From Corynebacterium tuberculostearicum (GTDB lineage: Bacteria; Actinomycetota; Actinomycetes; Mycobacteriales; Mycobacteriaceae), in the NCBI RefSeq assembly GCF_030503735.1, contig NZ_CP073096.1, positions 1,612,001 through 1,676,000 on the forward strand: DNA of 64,000 nucleotides. The letters are read 5' to 3'. Under the pieces are notes generated by a model that was not told the DNA's origin, ran no database searches, and worked only from the letters and a program-made list of their open reading frames with translations. Below are positions 43,439-52,881 of the stretch, piece after piece. Numbering within the stretch: the first letter of the stretch is position 1; each line of letters begins with the position of its first letter. A program made the position numbers and the translations under genes.

Positions 43439-44554
43439 CTACTCGTCGAGGGCGAGACCGATCCACACGGGTTCGGGCACGAGCTCCACGCCGAAGGCCT
43501 CACGAACGCCGTCGCGGATGGTGCGCGCAAGGTCCACGATATCGGCGGCCGTGGCCTCGCCGCGGTTGGTCAGCGCCAGCGTGTGCTTCGTCGAGAGCGT
43601 GGCACGGCCAGAGCCCGGGTAGCCCTTAGCAAACCCGGCGCGGTCAATGAGCCAGGCAGCGGACAACTTTTCCCGGCCAGTCTCGGCAGAGGGGTGGCGG
43701 GGCATGGAGTCTGCGGTGGCGTTGCCAAGCGTGGCACGGACCTTGGTCTGGACGGCGTCGGCAAGAGCGGAGTCCACCACCGGATTGGTAAAGAAAGAGC
43801 CGGCGGACCAGGTGTCATGGTCGGTGGGGTCGAGCACCATCCCCTTGCCGCGGCGGAGCTTTAAGACCTCCTCGCGGACCTCGGCCACGGGGCGGCGCTC
43901 GCCCGGATTCTGGGTGAGCTGGCCAAAGCGCAGCGGGCGGGAAAGGCCCTCGGTATCGAGCTGCAGCTCCACCTCAAGGACCACGGCGCGGCCGGTGAAT
44001 TTCAGGTTGGAATAGCGATACGCCAGCTCCAGATCGGAGGCGGGAACCCATTCATCGCTATCGGTGCGGCGGTTATAAAGGCGCACGCGGGTAAGGACCT
44101 CAGAGATCTCCGCGCCATAGGCACCCACATTCTGCACGGGGACCGCGCCCACGGTGCCGGGGATACCAGAGAGGCACTCGATGCCACCCAGGCCGAGCTG
44201 CACGGAACGGGCCACCACGTCATCCCAGACGGCGCCCGCCTGCGCGCGCACCACGCCAGTGTCGGTGTCCATGGAGACCTCGTCAAAGTCAAGGATGACC
44301 GCGACGAGGTCCACGGCACCATCGGCCACCAGGAGGTTGGAGCCGCCGCCGACGACTATGATCTTCACCTCGGCCCGATCTAGGGCACGGATGACGTCCA
44401 CGGCGGCTTCGGGCTGCGAGCAGCGCAGCGCGGCCTGCGGTTTTCCGCCCACACGCAGCGTAGTCAGATCCGCAAAGGTGGCGGTGGAATCCAGTTCCAC
44501 GCCCTCGATCGCTGTGAGCTGTTGCGTCAAAGATTTATCAAGCACGCCTACCAA
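43439..44554 (-). CDS. murB: UDP-N-acetylenolpyruvoylglucosamine reductase
   Basis: MurB reduces enolpyruvyl-UDP-GlcNAc to UDP-MurNAc for peptidoglycan. FAD-binding motifs are VVGGGSNLLVADG (about 75-87) and GIPGTVGAVPVQNVGAYG, with the catalytic Ser in SAGSFFTNPVV and Glu near the C-terminus. The length of 371 residues fits the actinobacterial form. The start is uncertain between TTG at 44554 and GTG at 44545. It is divergent from the DUF2505 gene and contains an exact copy of the repeated 12-mer at 43754-43765. Confidence 0.93.
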   Translation of the reverse strand: MVGVLDKSLTQQLTAIEGVELDSTATFADLTTLRVGGKPQAALRCSQPEAAVDVIRALDRAEVKIIVVGGGSNLLVADGAVDLVAVILDFDEVSMDTDTGVVRAQAGAVWDDVVARSVQLGLGGIECLSGIPGTVGAVPVQNVGAYGAEISEVLTRVRLYNRRTDSDEWVPASDLELAYRYSNLKFTGRAVVLEVELQLDTEGLSRPLRFGQLTQNPGERRPVAEVREEVLKLRRGKGMVLDPTDHDTWSAGSFFTNPVVDSALADAVQTKVRATLGNATADSMPRHPSAETGREKLSAAWLIDRAGFAKGYPGSGRATLSTKHTLALTNRGEATAADIVDLARTIRDGVREAFGVELVPEPVWIGLALDE

Positions 44555-44556
44555 GG

Positions 44557-44562
44557 TAGTCT
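44557..44562 (+). promoter_or_regulatory. predicted -10 box of the DUF2505 gene (leaderless type)
   Basis: TAGTCT ends 7 nt before the ATG at 44570. Confidence 0.4.
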
Positions 44563-44569
44563 GTTAGGC

Positions 44570-45061
44570 ATGTCAACCCGTAGTGAAAACACCGTAACGA
44601 TTAATCAGCCCATCGAAAAGGTCCACCAGGCGCTGCTCACCAAGGAATACTGGGAGTTCATCGTGGCCAACCTCTCCCCTGAGGCGGGCCAGGTGCACGA
44701 CTTCAGCGATAACGTTGCCACCCTTTTCGAGGTTCTTCCTACCACCCTGCTGCCGGAGGCAGTGCGCGCCATGGTCTCCCAGGATCTCAAGGTCAAGCGC
44801 ATGGTCACCGTAGGCGAGCTCAACGGTGAGGCCGCTGATGTTAACTACACCGCGGATGTTAAGGGCACCCCGGTGGACTTCAAGGGCGATATCTCCCTGG
44901 CTGGCGAGGGCGAGATGACCAAGCTGTCCTACGTCAACGAGATTTCCGTCAATATCCCGATGATGGGCGCCGCCATCGAGCCGAAGGTAGGCGAGTCCCT
45001 GGCTGAGCTCTTCGATAACGAGGGCAAGCTCACTGAGCAGTGGATTTCTGAGAACGCCTAA
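44570..45061 (+). CDS. DUF2505 family protein
   Basis: 163 residues of the SRPBCC-like START-fold type: the N-terminus SENTVTINQPIEKVHQALLT is followed by YTADVKGTPVDFKGDI and a C-terminal long helix (AAIEPKVGESLAELFDNEGK). Proteins like this probably bind a hydrophobic ligand; no enzyme activity is known. The ATG at 44570 follows a -10-like box by 7 nt. An in-frame start at 44522 lies within murB and was rejected. Confidence 0.82.
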   Translation: MSTRSENTVTINQPIEKVHQALLTKEYWEFIVANLSPEAGQVHDFSDNVATLFEVLPTTLLPEAVRAMVSQDLKVKRMVTVGELNGEAADVNYTADVKGTPVDFKGDISLAGEGEMTKLSYVNEISVNIPMMGAAIEPKVGESLAELFDNEGKLTEQWISENA

Positions 45062-45081
45062 GTTCTACAGAACCGAAATCT

Positions 45082-45894
45082 ATGGCCGACCACGCACATA
45101 ATCTGCGCGCCAGCGCAGCTGCGGGTCGGCCTTTTGGCGTTATTACGCGCGGTACCACCAACCACAACCGGCTGCGCCGCTGCGATAGGTGGATGCTCGC
45201 GCACCCGGAGATTTCCGCGCTGCTGCGGCATGTAGATACCCCGCTGGCGCTCGACGTGGGCTACGGGGCCTCGCATGCGACCACCGTGGAGTGGGCGGGG
45301 TGGCTGCGCCGGGTGAATCCACAGGTAGACGTGCGCGGGTTAGAGATCCACCCGGATCGGGTGCTGCCGCCGCGCGATGGCGTGCGCTTCGAGCTGGGCG
45401 GTTTCGAGCTGGCCGGCTACCGGCCGCAGCTGGTCCGAGCATTCAATGTGCTGCGCCAGTATGACGTGGACCAGGTGGAAGAGGCCTGGCAGACGGTGTG
45501 CTCCCGGCTCGCCCCGGGCGGCTTCTTTGTGGAGGGCACTTGCGATGAGCTCGGCCGGCGCGCGGCCTGGTTGCTGCTGGATGCCCACGGTCCGCGGACA
45601 CTCACCCTGGCGTGGGACCCGTTCGATGTGGCGCGCCCCTCTGATATTGCCGAGCGCTTGCCCAAAATCCTCATCCACCGTAATGTGCCCGGCGAGCCCA
45701 TCCACGAGTTGCTTAAGGCCGCCGACAAGGCTTGGGACCACGCGGCGGGGTGGGCGCCCTACGGCCCGCGCGTGCGCTGGCGCATGGCAAGAGCCGCGCT
45801 TGCCGACGCCCCCTTTAATATCCACGCCGTCCGCCGGCGCCTGCGCGATAATGTGCTCACCGTGGACTGGGAATCGGTGGCGCCGCAGAGCTAA
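45082..45894 (+). CDS. class I SAM-dependent methyltransferase
   Basis: A 270-residue protein with a Rossmann-like methyltransferase core: motif I ALDVGYGASHATTVEWAGWL near 55-75, acidic motif II VDVRGLEIHPDRV, and motif IV/V AFNVLRQYDVDQVEEAW with APGGFFVEGTCDE. The substrate is unknown. It lies 20 bases after the DUF2505 gene and is probably cotranscribed. An exact copy of the repeated 12-mer at 45799-45810 encodes LADA. Confidence 0.8.
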   Translation: MADHAHNLRASAAAGRPFGVITRGTTNHNRLRRCDRWMLAHPEISALLRHVDTPLALDVGYGASHATTVEWAGWLRRVNPQVDVRGLEIHPDRVLPPRDGVRFELGGFELAGYRPQLVRAFNVLRQYDVDQVEEAWQTVCSRLAPGGFFVEGTCDELGRRAAWLLLDAHGPRTLTLAWDPFDVARPSDIAERLPKILIHRNVPGEPIHELLKAADKAWDHAAGWAPYGPRVRWRMARAALADAPFNIHAVRRRLRDNVLTVDWESVAPQS

Positions 45895-45991
45895 TTTCCC
45901 CGCGTTGGCGTGACGATGCGGCGCAGCTGTGAAGTGCCTAGCAATGTGTCCGAAGGCTCCCGCAGACTTTGCCCCACGCCGTCTCATGCGC

Positions 45992-45997
45992 CACACT
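45992..45997 (+). promoter_or_regulatory. predicted -10 box of the DUF2993 gene (leaderless type)
   Basis: CACACT ends 7 nt before the ATG at 46005. Confidence 0.35.
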
Positions 45998-46004
45998 GGT
46001 ACGC

Positions 46005-46859
46005 ATGGCTTCGAAGAAATCGGCGGGTTCACTCGCCTGGAAAATCATCATTGGCATCCTCGTAGCACTGCTCGTGCTCATCCTGCTGGCCGAGTTCGGC
46101 CTGCGCTGGTTCATCGGCCACCAGATGACCTCGCAATTTAACCAGGCCGCCGAAGAAGAAGGTATCCAAGTCAAAGAAGACCCCTCCGTCAGCTTCGGCG
46201 GCAGCCCACTGCTATTGGGCCTATTTAGCGGCTCCATTTCCCAGATGGATATGACCACGCCGTCCACCCTGCAAATCGACGGCACCGAGATCAAGGGCCA
46301 GCCCGCCTCCGAGATCCACGTAGAAGACATGAGCACTGACCAGGAGAATCCGGTGGCCGGCAAGCTACGCGCTTCTACCACCGTGCCGGATGACTACCTG
46401 CTGGCGTCCTTCCAGAAAGGCATTTCCGAGCAGGCAGGCAGCGACAAAGTGGGCAATATGGTGGTCACGGAGATCACCGCCAACGAGCAAGACCACGTGC
46501 TGGACGTGAAGTTCGCCGGCGGCCTAGCCAACCTTTCGCTAGAGCCCACGACCCACGATGGAAAGCTCGATATCCGCGCCACCGAGGCCTCCATCTTTGG
46601 CCTTGAGCTGCCGGATCAGGCCACCGAAGCCATCTCCTCCGCACTGCAGAACGGCATGTCGGATCAATTCGTGGGTTCTGACATGAACGTCGATTCCGTA
46701 GAGGTGCTCGATGGCGAGCTCAAGCTCACCATCACCGGCACCGACGTCCCGATGAACGATATGGACAAGCTGGCTGGCGGCGGTGGCGCCAACGACAACA
46801 ACAACGGCGGCACTAATAATGGCGCGCCGCAACAGGACGCGCAGAAGAAAGCCGCCTAA
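46005..46859 (+). CDS. DUF2993 family membrane-anchored protein (LmeA-like)
   Basis: 284 residues: a short basic start, a hydrophobic helix at about 12-34 (IIIGILVALLVLILLAEFGL) and then an external beta-rich DUF2993 domain to about 245. A Gly/Asn-rich tail (GGGGANDNNNGGTNNG) ends it. LmeA of mycobacteria, from this family, acts in lipoglycan mannan elongation; the same role here is only a suggestion. Its stop overlaps the convergent DeoC-like gene by four bases. Confidence 0.78.
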   Translation: MASKKSAGSLAWKIIIGILVALLVLILLAEFGLRWFIGHQMTSQFNQAAEEEGIQVKEDPSVSFGGSPLLLGLFSGSISQMDMTTPSTLQIDGTEIKGQPASEIHVEDMSTDQENPVAGKLRASTTVPDDYLLASFQKGISEQAGSDKVGNMVVTEITANEQDHVLDVKFAGGLANLSLEPTTHDGKLDIRATEASIFGLELPDQATEAISSALQNGMSDQFVGSDMNVDSVEVLDGELKLTITGTDVPMNDMDKLAGGGGANDNNNGGTNNGAPQQDAQKKAA

Positions 46860-47395
46860 ACCGCGGGAGCGGGAAACTCGAGGACCGGAAGTGTGGCAGC
46901 GGCCAACGCCGGTCCTTTTTTCATGTCCTCTTCCCCGGCACCGGATTCTTCGTTGTCTACGGCCTCAGAGCTGCGCACAATGAGGCGCTGATAGCCGGCC
47001 TGCTGTGCAGCCGTAACTGCGGCAGCTGCGGCATCGGCCGCATCGGCCGCATCGGCCGCATCTGTGCCCACAGCCCCCGGCACGATGAGGCCCAAGCGGG
47101 CCGGATCGGGGCAGGCCTCGCGGATGGCGATGAGCTCGGAGAGCACGGCATTGGCATCCGTCACGGTCTCATCGAGGCTGACCCACACCTCGCTGGCACC
47201 CGATTGGATGGCTAGACGCGCCTCAGAGGCCTTGATGAGCGTGTGGTGGCGGCCGGTGGGATAACCGGCGACGGAGATAATATCGGCCGTGCCCGCGCCT
47301 GCGGCAAGGGAAACATGGTGCGGGGAGACGAGGACGGTGTTATCGGCAGCGCGGTCCTTGACCATCGCGGCTGGGGCAGCAAGCAGATTAAGCAT
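46856..47395 (-). CDS. DeoC-like protein lacking recognisable catalytic lysines
   Basis: A 179-residue protein that resembles deoxyribose-phosphate aldolase in its first two thirds (VLVSPHHVSLAAGAG, AGYPTGRHHTLIKASEARLAI, GASEVWVSLDETVTDANAV). It is about 40 residues short. The Schiff-base motif that normally reads Lys-Thr-Ser-Thr is replaced by IVRSSEAVDNEE, and no later Lys-x-Ser-Gly-Gly is present. An Ala/Asp stretch is encoded by 3.5 copies of a 9-base repeat (47031-47062). It is probably a non-catalytic or altered relative. It is cotranscribed with the DUF2516 gene. Confidence 0.6.
   Translation of the reverse strand: MLNLLAAPAAMVKDRAADNTVLVSPHHVSLAAGAGTADIISVAGYPTGRHHTLIKASEARLAIQSGASEVWVSLDETVTDANAVLSELIAIREACPDPARLGLIVPGAVGTDAADAADAADAAAAAVTAAQQAGYQRLIVRSSEAVDNEESGAGEEDMKKGPALAAATLPVLEFPAPAV
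47031..47062. repeat. 9-base tandem repeat within the DeoC-like gene
   Basis: Three full copies of GCATCGGCC plus GCATC; they keep the frame and encode repeated Ala-Asp-Ala. Confidence 0.85.
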
Positions 47396-47685
47396 TAGTA
47401 GCTATAATCACCGTTGATGATGGCCTTGAGCTGCGGGCGCACATCAAACCAGTACACGCCGGTAATGACCGCGCCGATCCAAGACAGAAAGGTCATGCCG
47501 GTTGCCATCGCTACCGCCGAACCCGCCAGCAAACCTACCCACACCCATTTATCCTTACGGTCGCCGGCCCGGAAGGCATCCTCACGGGTGGTAGCGGCGA
47601 GAATCGCGCCGATAATGGCGGTCAGGGCGAGGATGCGCAAAATATAGGCATCCAAGTTGTACGCAATTTCCAAAAGTAAATACAT
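47395..47685 (-). CDS. DUF2516 family membrane protein
   Basis: 96 residues with three hydrophobic segments (about 8-30, 48-65 and 68-85) and the family-like stretch TTREDAFRAGDRKDKWVWVGLL in the loop. The function is unknown; the family is confined to actinobacteria as far as I know. Its stop and the next gene's ATG overlap by one base, so it is coupled to the DeoC-like gene. Confidence 0.8.
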   Translation of the reverse strand: MYLLLEIAYNLDAYILRILALTAIIGAILAATTREDAFRAGDRKDKWVWVGLLAGSAVAMATGMTFLSWIGAVITGVYWFDVRPQLKAIINGDYSY

Positions 47686-47690
47686 GCAGA

Positions 47691-48128
47691 TTAATTCTGT
47701 GGGTCGTCGGTGTCGATTACTTCGCCATCGATAATATTATCGCCCTGCGAAGGAGCCGAATCCTGGCCAGGGCGCGCCGCATTCTTCTTTTCCGCACGGC
47801 GGGCCTGCGCGGAATTATAGGCGTCCATCACGCCCTCGCGGGTCTCGTTATAAGCGGTGGAGAACTTGCCCTTAGCGGCGTCGAAAGCAGCGGACTCACG
47901 GGTGCCATCGGCGGCCTTCTTCAAGGAAGCACCAAATTCCTTCGCGGTGGTGGCGGCTTTATCTACTAGGCCGTCCTTGCCAGTGTTGCCATAGGGGCTC
48001 TCAGCCTGCGCGCCATTAGCGTGCTGGGTGTGTTCTTCTTGCAGGCGGCCACCGAAGTCCTTGGCTACCTCAAAAGCAGCGCTGCCGGCATCCTTCAGGG
48101 AATCGAAAATCTTCTTATTATCGCTCAT
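47691..48128 (-). CDS. corynebacterial hypothetical protein, helical and charged
   Basis: 145 residues, no membrane segment, rich in Ala, Lys, Glu and Asp. Two similar stretches, KDAGSAAFEVAKDFGGRLQEE and AATTAKEFGASLKKAADG, suggest an amphipathic helical repeat. The C-terminus is acidic (GDNIIDGEVIDTDDPQN). I do not recognise a function. The pattern is like late-embryogenesis or phasin-type helices, which is only a resemblance. It lies 5 bases upstream of the DUF2516 gene in the same direction. Confidence 0.65.
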   Translation of the reverse strand: MSDNKKIFDSLKDAGSAAFEVAKDFGGRLQEEHTQHANGAQAESPYGNTGKDGLVDKAATTAKEFGASLKKAADGTRESAAFDAAKGKFSTAYNETREGVMDAYNSAQARRAEKKNAARPGQDSAPSQGDNIIDGEVIDTDDPQN

Positions 48129-48147
48129 TGCTCATTACTCCTTATGT

Positions 48148-49494
48148 CTAAGCACCAAAGATGAGGTGATTGATCGCGAATATCACCAATCCTGCCAGGG
48201 AACCGACGATAGTGCCGTTCAAACGAATAAATTGCAGGTCCTTGCCCACCATGAGCTCGATATTTTGGGAGGCTTCCTCCGCATCCCAGCGCTTGATGGT
48301 CTCCGGGATAATAGCGATAATTTCCGGCGCGAATTTCTCCACCGCGTAGCGCGCGGCCTTATCCACGAGCGCATTGCCCTGGGCCAAGAATTCGGAGTCC
48401 TCGAGCAGACGGTGCGCCAACTCCTTTACCTTCGCCGTAATCTTCTGCCGCAGGAACGACTCCCGGTCATTGAGCTGGTCAATGAGCGTGGTAGAGACCG
48501 TGCGCCACATGGCCGCCGGTGCCTGCTGGGCTTGGTCGGAGGCGAGCATTTCTTGCTTGATTCCCTCGATGCGCCCGCGCATGTCCGCATCCCACTGCAG
48601 GTCTGAGGCTAGTTTGGACAGGTTGCGGCGAATGGCCAAGCGGGCCTCGTGGTTACCATTGCGGCGCACCTCATCGGCGAATTCCACGAGCTCGGTATAG
48701 ACCTTCTCCCCCACCATCTCGCGGGCAAAGCGCGGCGCCCAGCCCGGCATGCGCTCATCGATGGCGGTGACCACTGTGGGCTCCATGCTCAGAATCTTGC
48801 CGTGCGCCCACTCGATGAGGTCATCCTCCAACGGACGGGCCTTGCCATCTTCAATATAGCCCTCCAGCAACCTGCCCAGCGGCGGGCCCCATTCCGGCTC
48901 GGCTAGGCGGTCCATGACTTGGGTGCGGATGAATTGCTCTGCTTCTTCGGGGTCCAAATCCGACACCACGCTGGCGGCACGCTCTCCAATCCATGCGGAC
49001 ACCTCCTCCGCCTTGCCGGGCTCCACCCCTTGGCGCGCCAGCCATAGCGGCAACTCCGCCTCCCGCACCTTGGCGCTAAGCGCATCCGCGGTAAGGAAGT
49101 TCTCCTCCACAAAGTCCTTCAAGGCATCGCCCACGCGGTCCTTATTATTCGGAATCAGCGCCGTATGTGGGATGGGCAGTCCCATGGGCCGGCGGAAGAG
49201 CGCGGTGACCGCAAACCAGTCCGCCAGCCCGCCCACCATGCCGGCTTCTGCCGCCGCTCGGACGTAGCCCACCCACACAGGTGCCCCGCTTTCCGACGCC
49301 TGCCACCACGAACACCCCAAAAAGATCACCGCCGCACCAATCAGGAACGACAGCGCAATCGCCTTCCACCGGCGCAGGTCCGCCCGCCGGGCCTCCTGGT
49401 TACCGGCCTGCGGCACGGAAGCGGCACCCGACGATGTCGGCTCCGGTGCCGATGCCGTATCCGTTTCGAGGCCTTCGTCCGCGCGGTGCGTCAT
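48148..49494 (-). CDS. DUF445 family membrane protein
   Basis: 448 residues. A hydrophilic start (about 1-40) precedes two N-terminal hydrophobic segments (ALSFLIGAAVIFLGCSW and GMVGGLADWFAVTALF), a long helical domain (about 110-400) and a C-terminal membrane helix (NGTIVGSLAGLVIFAINHLIF). The GGLADWFAVTALFRRPMGLPIPHTALIP motif, shown here in full only by its ends, is diagnostic of DUF445. The function is unknown. It is the head of the four-gene minus-strand run to the DeoC-like gene. Confidence 0.85.
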   Translation of the reverse strand: MTHRADEGLETDTASAPEPTSSGAASVPQAGNQEARRADLRRWKAIALSFLIGAAVIFLGCSWWQASESGAPVWVGYVRAAAEAGMVGGLADWFAVTALFRRPMGLPIPHTALIPNNKDRVGDALKDFVEENFLTADALSAKVREAELPLWLARQGVEPGKAEEVSAWIGERAASVVSDLDPEEAEQFIRTQVMDRLAEPEWGPPLGRLLEGYIEDGKARPLEDDLIEWAHGKILSMEPTVVTAIDERMPGWAPRFAREMVGEKVYTELVEFADEVRRNGNHEARLAIRRNLSKLASDLQWDADMRGRIEGIKQEMLASDQAQQAPAAMWRTVSTTLIDQLNDRESFLRQKITAKVKELAHRLLEDSEFLAQGNALVDKAARYAVEKFAPEIIAIIPETIKRWDAEEASQNIELMVGKDLQFIRLNGTIVGSLAGLVIFAINHLIFGA

Positions 49495-49691
49495 GAGTTC
49501 TCCTTGGGATTGTGAAGATGTATTCGGGCTTCGGCCATTAAGACTAGTGCGTACTTAAAAGCACTCGACCTCTGCCTTCAGCAATTAAGTTTATGGACAC
49601 CAAAGAATCTGAACTGAAGTGCCCCAGGTTTTGTTCTGTAAGAGAAGATAGACCCCACCAGCACAAACTTCGTTAGTCCAAGCAGGCGGCC
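49495..49691. other. AT-richer intergenic stretch beside the broken RM gene
   Basis: 197 bases, visibly richer in A and T than the neighbours, with no gene. It should hold the promoter of the DUF445 gene. ACTGAAGTGCCCCAGG near 49612 looks like the ends of IS3-type elements, but there is no partner end or transposase. Confidence 0.4.
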
Positions 49692-52611
49692 TTATCTTAA
49701 AGCACAGGGCGAAATATATGGCTTGCCATATGGCAAGCCATATCCGGTGTTTTTGGGCTGGTGTGAGATGAGATTTTCGTAGTTGGCAAACAACAGCTCT
49801 TGGCGCTGACGCTCCGTAGTGAGCTTGCGAGGCGCACCAAATGCCTTATCCACTTCACGGTCGAGCGCGTCGTGGGCTTTCACGAGAGCCGGATCCATCG
49901 CGAGCGGGTTGTAGTGCTCGGCCAGCGAGCGTTCTGGGTGCAGCGCGCGGGCATCGAGCACCTTCTTGCCTGCCTTAATAATGCGCTGTCGCGTCTTCTC
50001 GTCGAGTTCTGGCACGGGGAAAGTATTCCACGTCAAAGTGTTAGCAAAATTAAGATCAGACTTGAGCCTTCCGCCAACGGCTCGTTGCCACGTAATAAAC
50101 ATGGAGGAAGAAATTAACCCAAATAAAAGCCCCTCGGGGTCAACTGCAACATAGACCTTGTCACCAGCAATAACGTCAGGATCTAAATGAGCAGCGGTGT
50201 AGAATTTTCGAGTTTCCGAGACCACACGAGGAATCCCCACGTAAGCACAGTCTGGTTGGTGGTCTTCTTGGAAAAGATAGGGAGTATCAGCTGACCGCTG
50301 TGTGGCTTTCTTTTTACTCCCAAGGCGCATTTCGCGTACTGCTTCTACCCGCTTTTTTAGCACTGACGATTTAGAAATATCCGCAGGATTGAAATCATCG
50401 TCTCCCATCCATAAACACCAGCGGTCAAGACCGCGCACCAGTTCCCTGCCCATGCGGAAAGGGCGGAGATACTTCGCTGCGATGGGGGCTGCTGCTACTT
50501 CTGCATAGTCACCTTTTTCTACAATTAGGTTCCCGCCATCTACTGGTTTTGACCCAAACAGCGCCCGTGGAAGTTCACCACTTAGAGGCTTCATCCGCTT
50601 GGTGACCAGTATGCTTGACCCATCTATCAAGTAGGCATTAATTCCTTGACCTACAGGCTGCCCAACGGCTCCGCCTTTCACATCTAGGTAGTCCCACAAG
50701 CGAGGCTTAGCCTTGCTATCGCGGGTGAAACCAACAACGACGCAGTGAACAGCAGCCTTGCCCGGTGCCTCAGAGTCCCACTTGAAGGTGCGGTGGGCGA
50801 ACTTAATCCGCCACCCCTCCCGGAACAAAGGCCCAAACAATGCTGGGACTGGCTGGCCTTGAGTAACCGAGTTGGTAGTCACGTAAGCAAATTCGCCAGA
50901 ACGGTCGGCAAGAAGGTCTTATTCCTTCGCATGCCAGCCGGTGACGTAATCAAGGTATCCGTCGTAGTCTTTGCCCCAGACCTGCTTCATATCCGCCGTC
51001 TGCTCTGCAGTCTTGGTGTACTGGCCAATAAACAGCGGGTTGCCGAAGATATAGGTCTTGGTAGCAGAATCCGGGAGTATGTCTGCCCAATCAAGTTGCA
51101 GGGCATTGCCGTGGACAATGTGGGCAGTAATCTTAATCGGCAACCGCTCAGGAGGCCTACCCACAGCATTAGCCAGCTCCTTGTTGGCCTGATGGTCTAC
51201 AAGGAACATGGCAGTCTCAGCAATCTTGGCAGGCCACCAGTTCAACTCAAAGCCGTAGAACTGGCCGATGGATAGCTTCTGCTCCCACTCAATATTCAGC
51301 GACAGGCCTGTTTCACCGCGGCGCTGGCGGATAGCGACAATCACATCTGTTTCAATCCGCCGCAATTCGCGGTAAACCAGCAGGAGGAAGTTGCCAGAAC
51401 CACAGGCCGGGTCACAGAACACCAGCTCAGACAGGGAGTCGCGGAAGCGCTCTAATGCGGCTACTGACGTCGACGGAGAAGACACCAGTTTGTCCGCCTC
51501 CGCTCGAAGCTCGTCTAGGAAAAGCGGACCGATGGTCTTCATTATGTTGGCCTTAGACGTGTAGTGTTCGCCGTCGCTGCGGCGAGCCTCCTTCGACTTA
51601 ACCAATTGGAACAAGGAACCAAAGACGGAGACGTCGATAGTCGACCAATCGAAGTCGCAGGCAGCAAGCAGGGCTTTACGCATCTGGTAGTCGAAGTATT
51701 CTGAGGCCAACGGCTCAGCAAACAAAGCACCATTGACATACGGGAACTTCGCCAACGTTGACGGCAAACGCTTAGCCCGCTTCTCCGGGGCGGTATTGAG
51801 TACGCTAAATAGCTCATTGAGCTGCGGGCCGAGAGACTCTGGGGTGGTTTCATTGCGCACAAAGTCCGCAAACAAATGCGGAGTATCCCAGAGCCCTGCG
51901 TCATCGCCGAAGAGAAGGAAGAGGATACGGGTGAGGTAGATAGAGGTGCGCATGACGCGCTCGTCTTCTTCCTCCGGCGTGGTGGGAGCCTCATCACCGA
52001 CGGCTTCGTCCACGTCGTCGCCGTTCATAGCACGGAAGAGCTCCACCATTAGCCGGGAAGCTTCCAGGGACGCCTTTTCTTCTTCCCGGTAGGCGGTGGT
52101 TTCGTAGTCGGCGAGGAAAGCAAGCTGGTCGACGTGCTCGTCAATCTCCTCTAAGGGAAACGTAATATCCCAGTCGGCACTATCGCCTACATAGTTGCGG
52201 TTAAGACGGGTACCCCGCAGGGTCTCGAAGTTGGAGCAGACAACATAGGCCGGCATGTGCGAGTTCGCGATAGTACCGCCCAACAGGTAATCGAGGGGCC
52301 TGGGCGTGGGCGTCGTCGAGCGGGACGCCGAGGAACTTGGCCTAGCCTATGACTTTGCCGGGCATGAACATGTCGATCTTGCCGGTGCGCCCCGTTGAGG
52401 CGCGTTTAGCGCTGCGTTGGTACAGGTACAGATCGCGGGCGTTGACACCAAAGCAGTCGAGCAGATCGCCCCAGAACTGTTGGTCGTGACTCGACTCGGT
52501 CGCAGGACGGTTTTCCGCCTCCCATTGCTTAATGCGGTCAAGCCACCGGAGTTTGAACTCGGTGAGATTGTGGCGAATGGTAGCGCGGTCAAAAACAGTC
52601 GTAGGGGCCAT
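49692..52611 (-). pseudogene. MmeI-like type IIG restriction-modification enzyme, inactivated
   Basis: Together the frames at 52611-52342, 52283-50919 and the same frame continuing to 49692 spell one enzyme of about 970 codons that fuses nuclease, N6-adenine methyltransferase and target recognition. The nuclease motif reads GKIDMFMPGKVIG-stop-AK at 52344, where family members have Glu-Ala-Lys; the catalytic Glu codon is therefore TAG. One extra base in a G4 run (52295-52298) shifts the frame. Motif I is CDPACGSGNFLLL. Motif IV is NPLF, where NPPF is usual. A TAA then interrupts YVTGWHAKE-stop-DLLADRSGEF near 50921. The recognition domain follows. The three lesions make it non-functional. Confidence 0.85.
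49716..49743. repeat. perfect 28-bp palindrome at the 3' end of the RM gene
   Basis: The half ATATGGCTTGCCAT is followed immediately by its reverse complement with no spacer. It lies within the last codons of the RM frame (YGLPYGKPYIS). Confidence 0.9.
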
Positions 52612-52881
52612 AACCATAAAGCATATAAGCCCACGCATCTAATGCCTGCCAAGGCAGGCGCTTTGGACCACTTCCCTACCGCAGGGGGCTGTGAATAGCC
52701 TGCGAAAAATGCAGTACACAGACCATTCACCCTGCTATTTCGCCTGGCCTCCTGCTTGTCCACCCACACTTGCACGGCCCCAAGAGCAGCAATCAAAACA
52801 ACAGTGAGGAGGGGGCGTCGGCAAGTGCTGTTTAAAGCAATGAAATGTTGGCGCCTTCTTGGGTCTTTGGCGGTCGATATG
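52612..52881. other. gene-free stretch between the RM pseudogene and the sdh terminator
   Basis: 270 bases with no believable gene; the longer frames over it have biased, non-membrane, non-conserved-looking products. It should contain the former RM promoter (TATGCT ends 8 nt before the ATG at 52611) and an exact copy of the repeated 12-mer. Confidence 0.5.
52814..52825 (+). repeat. intergenic exact copy of the repeated 12-mer GGCGTCGGCAAG
   Basis: It is preceded by the purine run GAGGAGGG, as at several other copies. It is not in any gene, so codon usage does not explain it. Confidence 0.7.

Noticed and set aside
49600..49670. Possible insertion-sequence end (ACTGAAGTGCCCCAGG)
   Set aside because: No second inverted end, target duplication or transposase fragment was seen, so it is only a resemblance.
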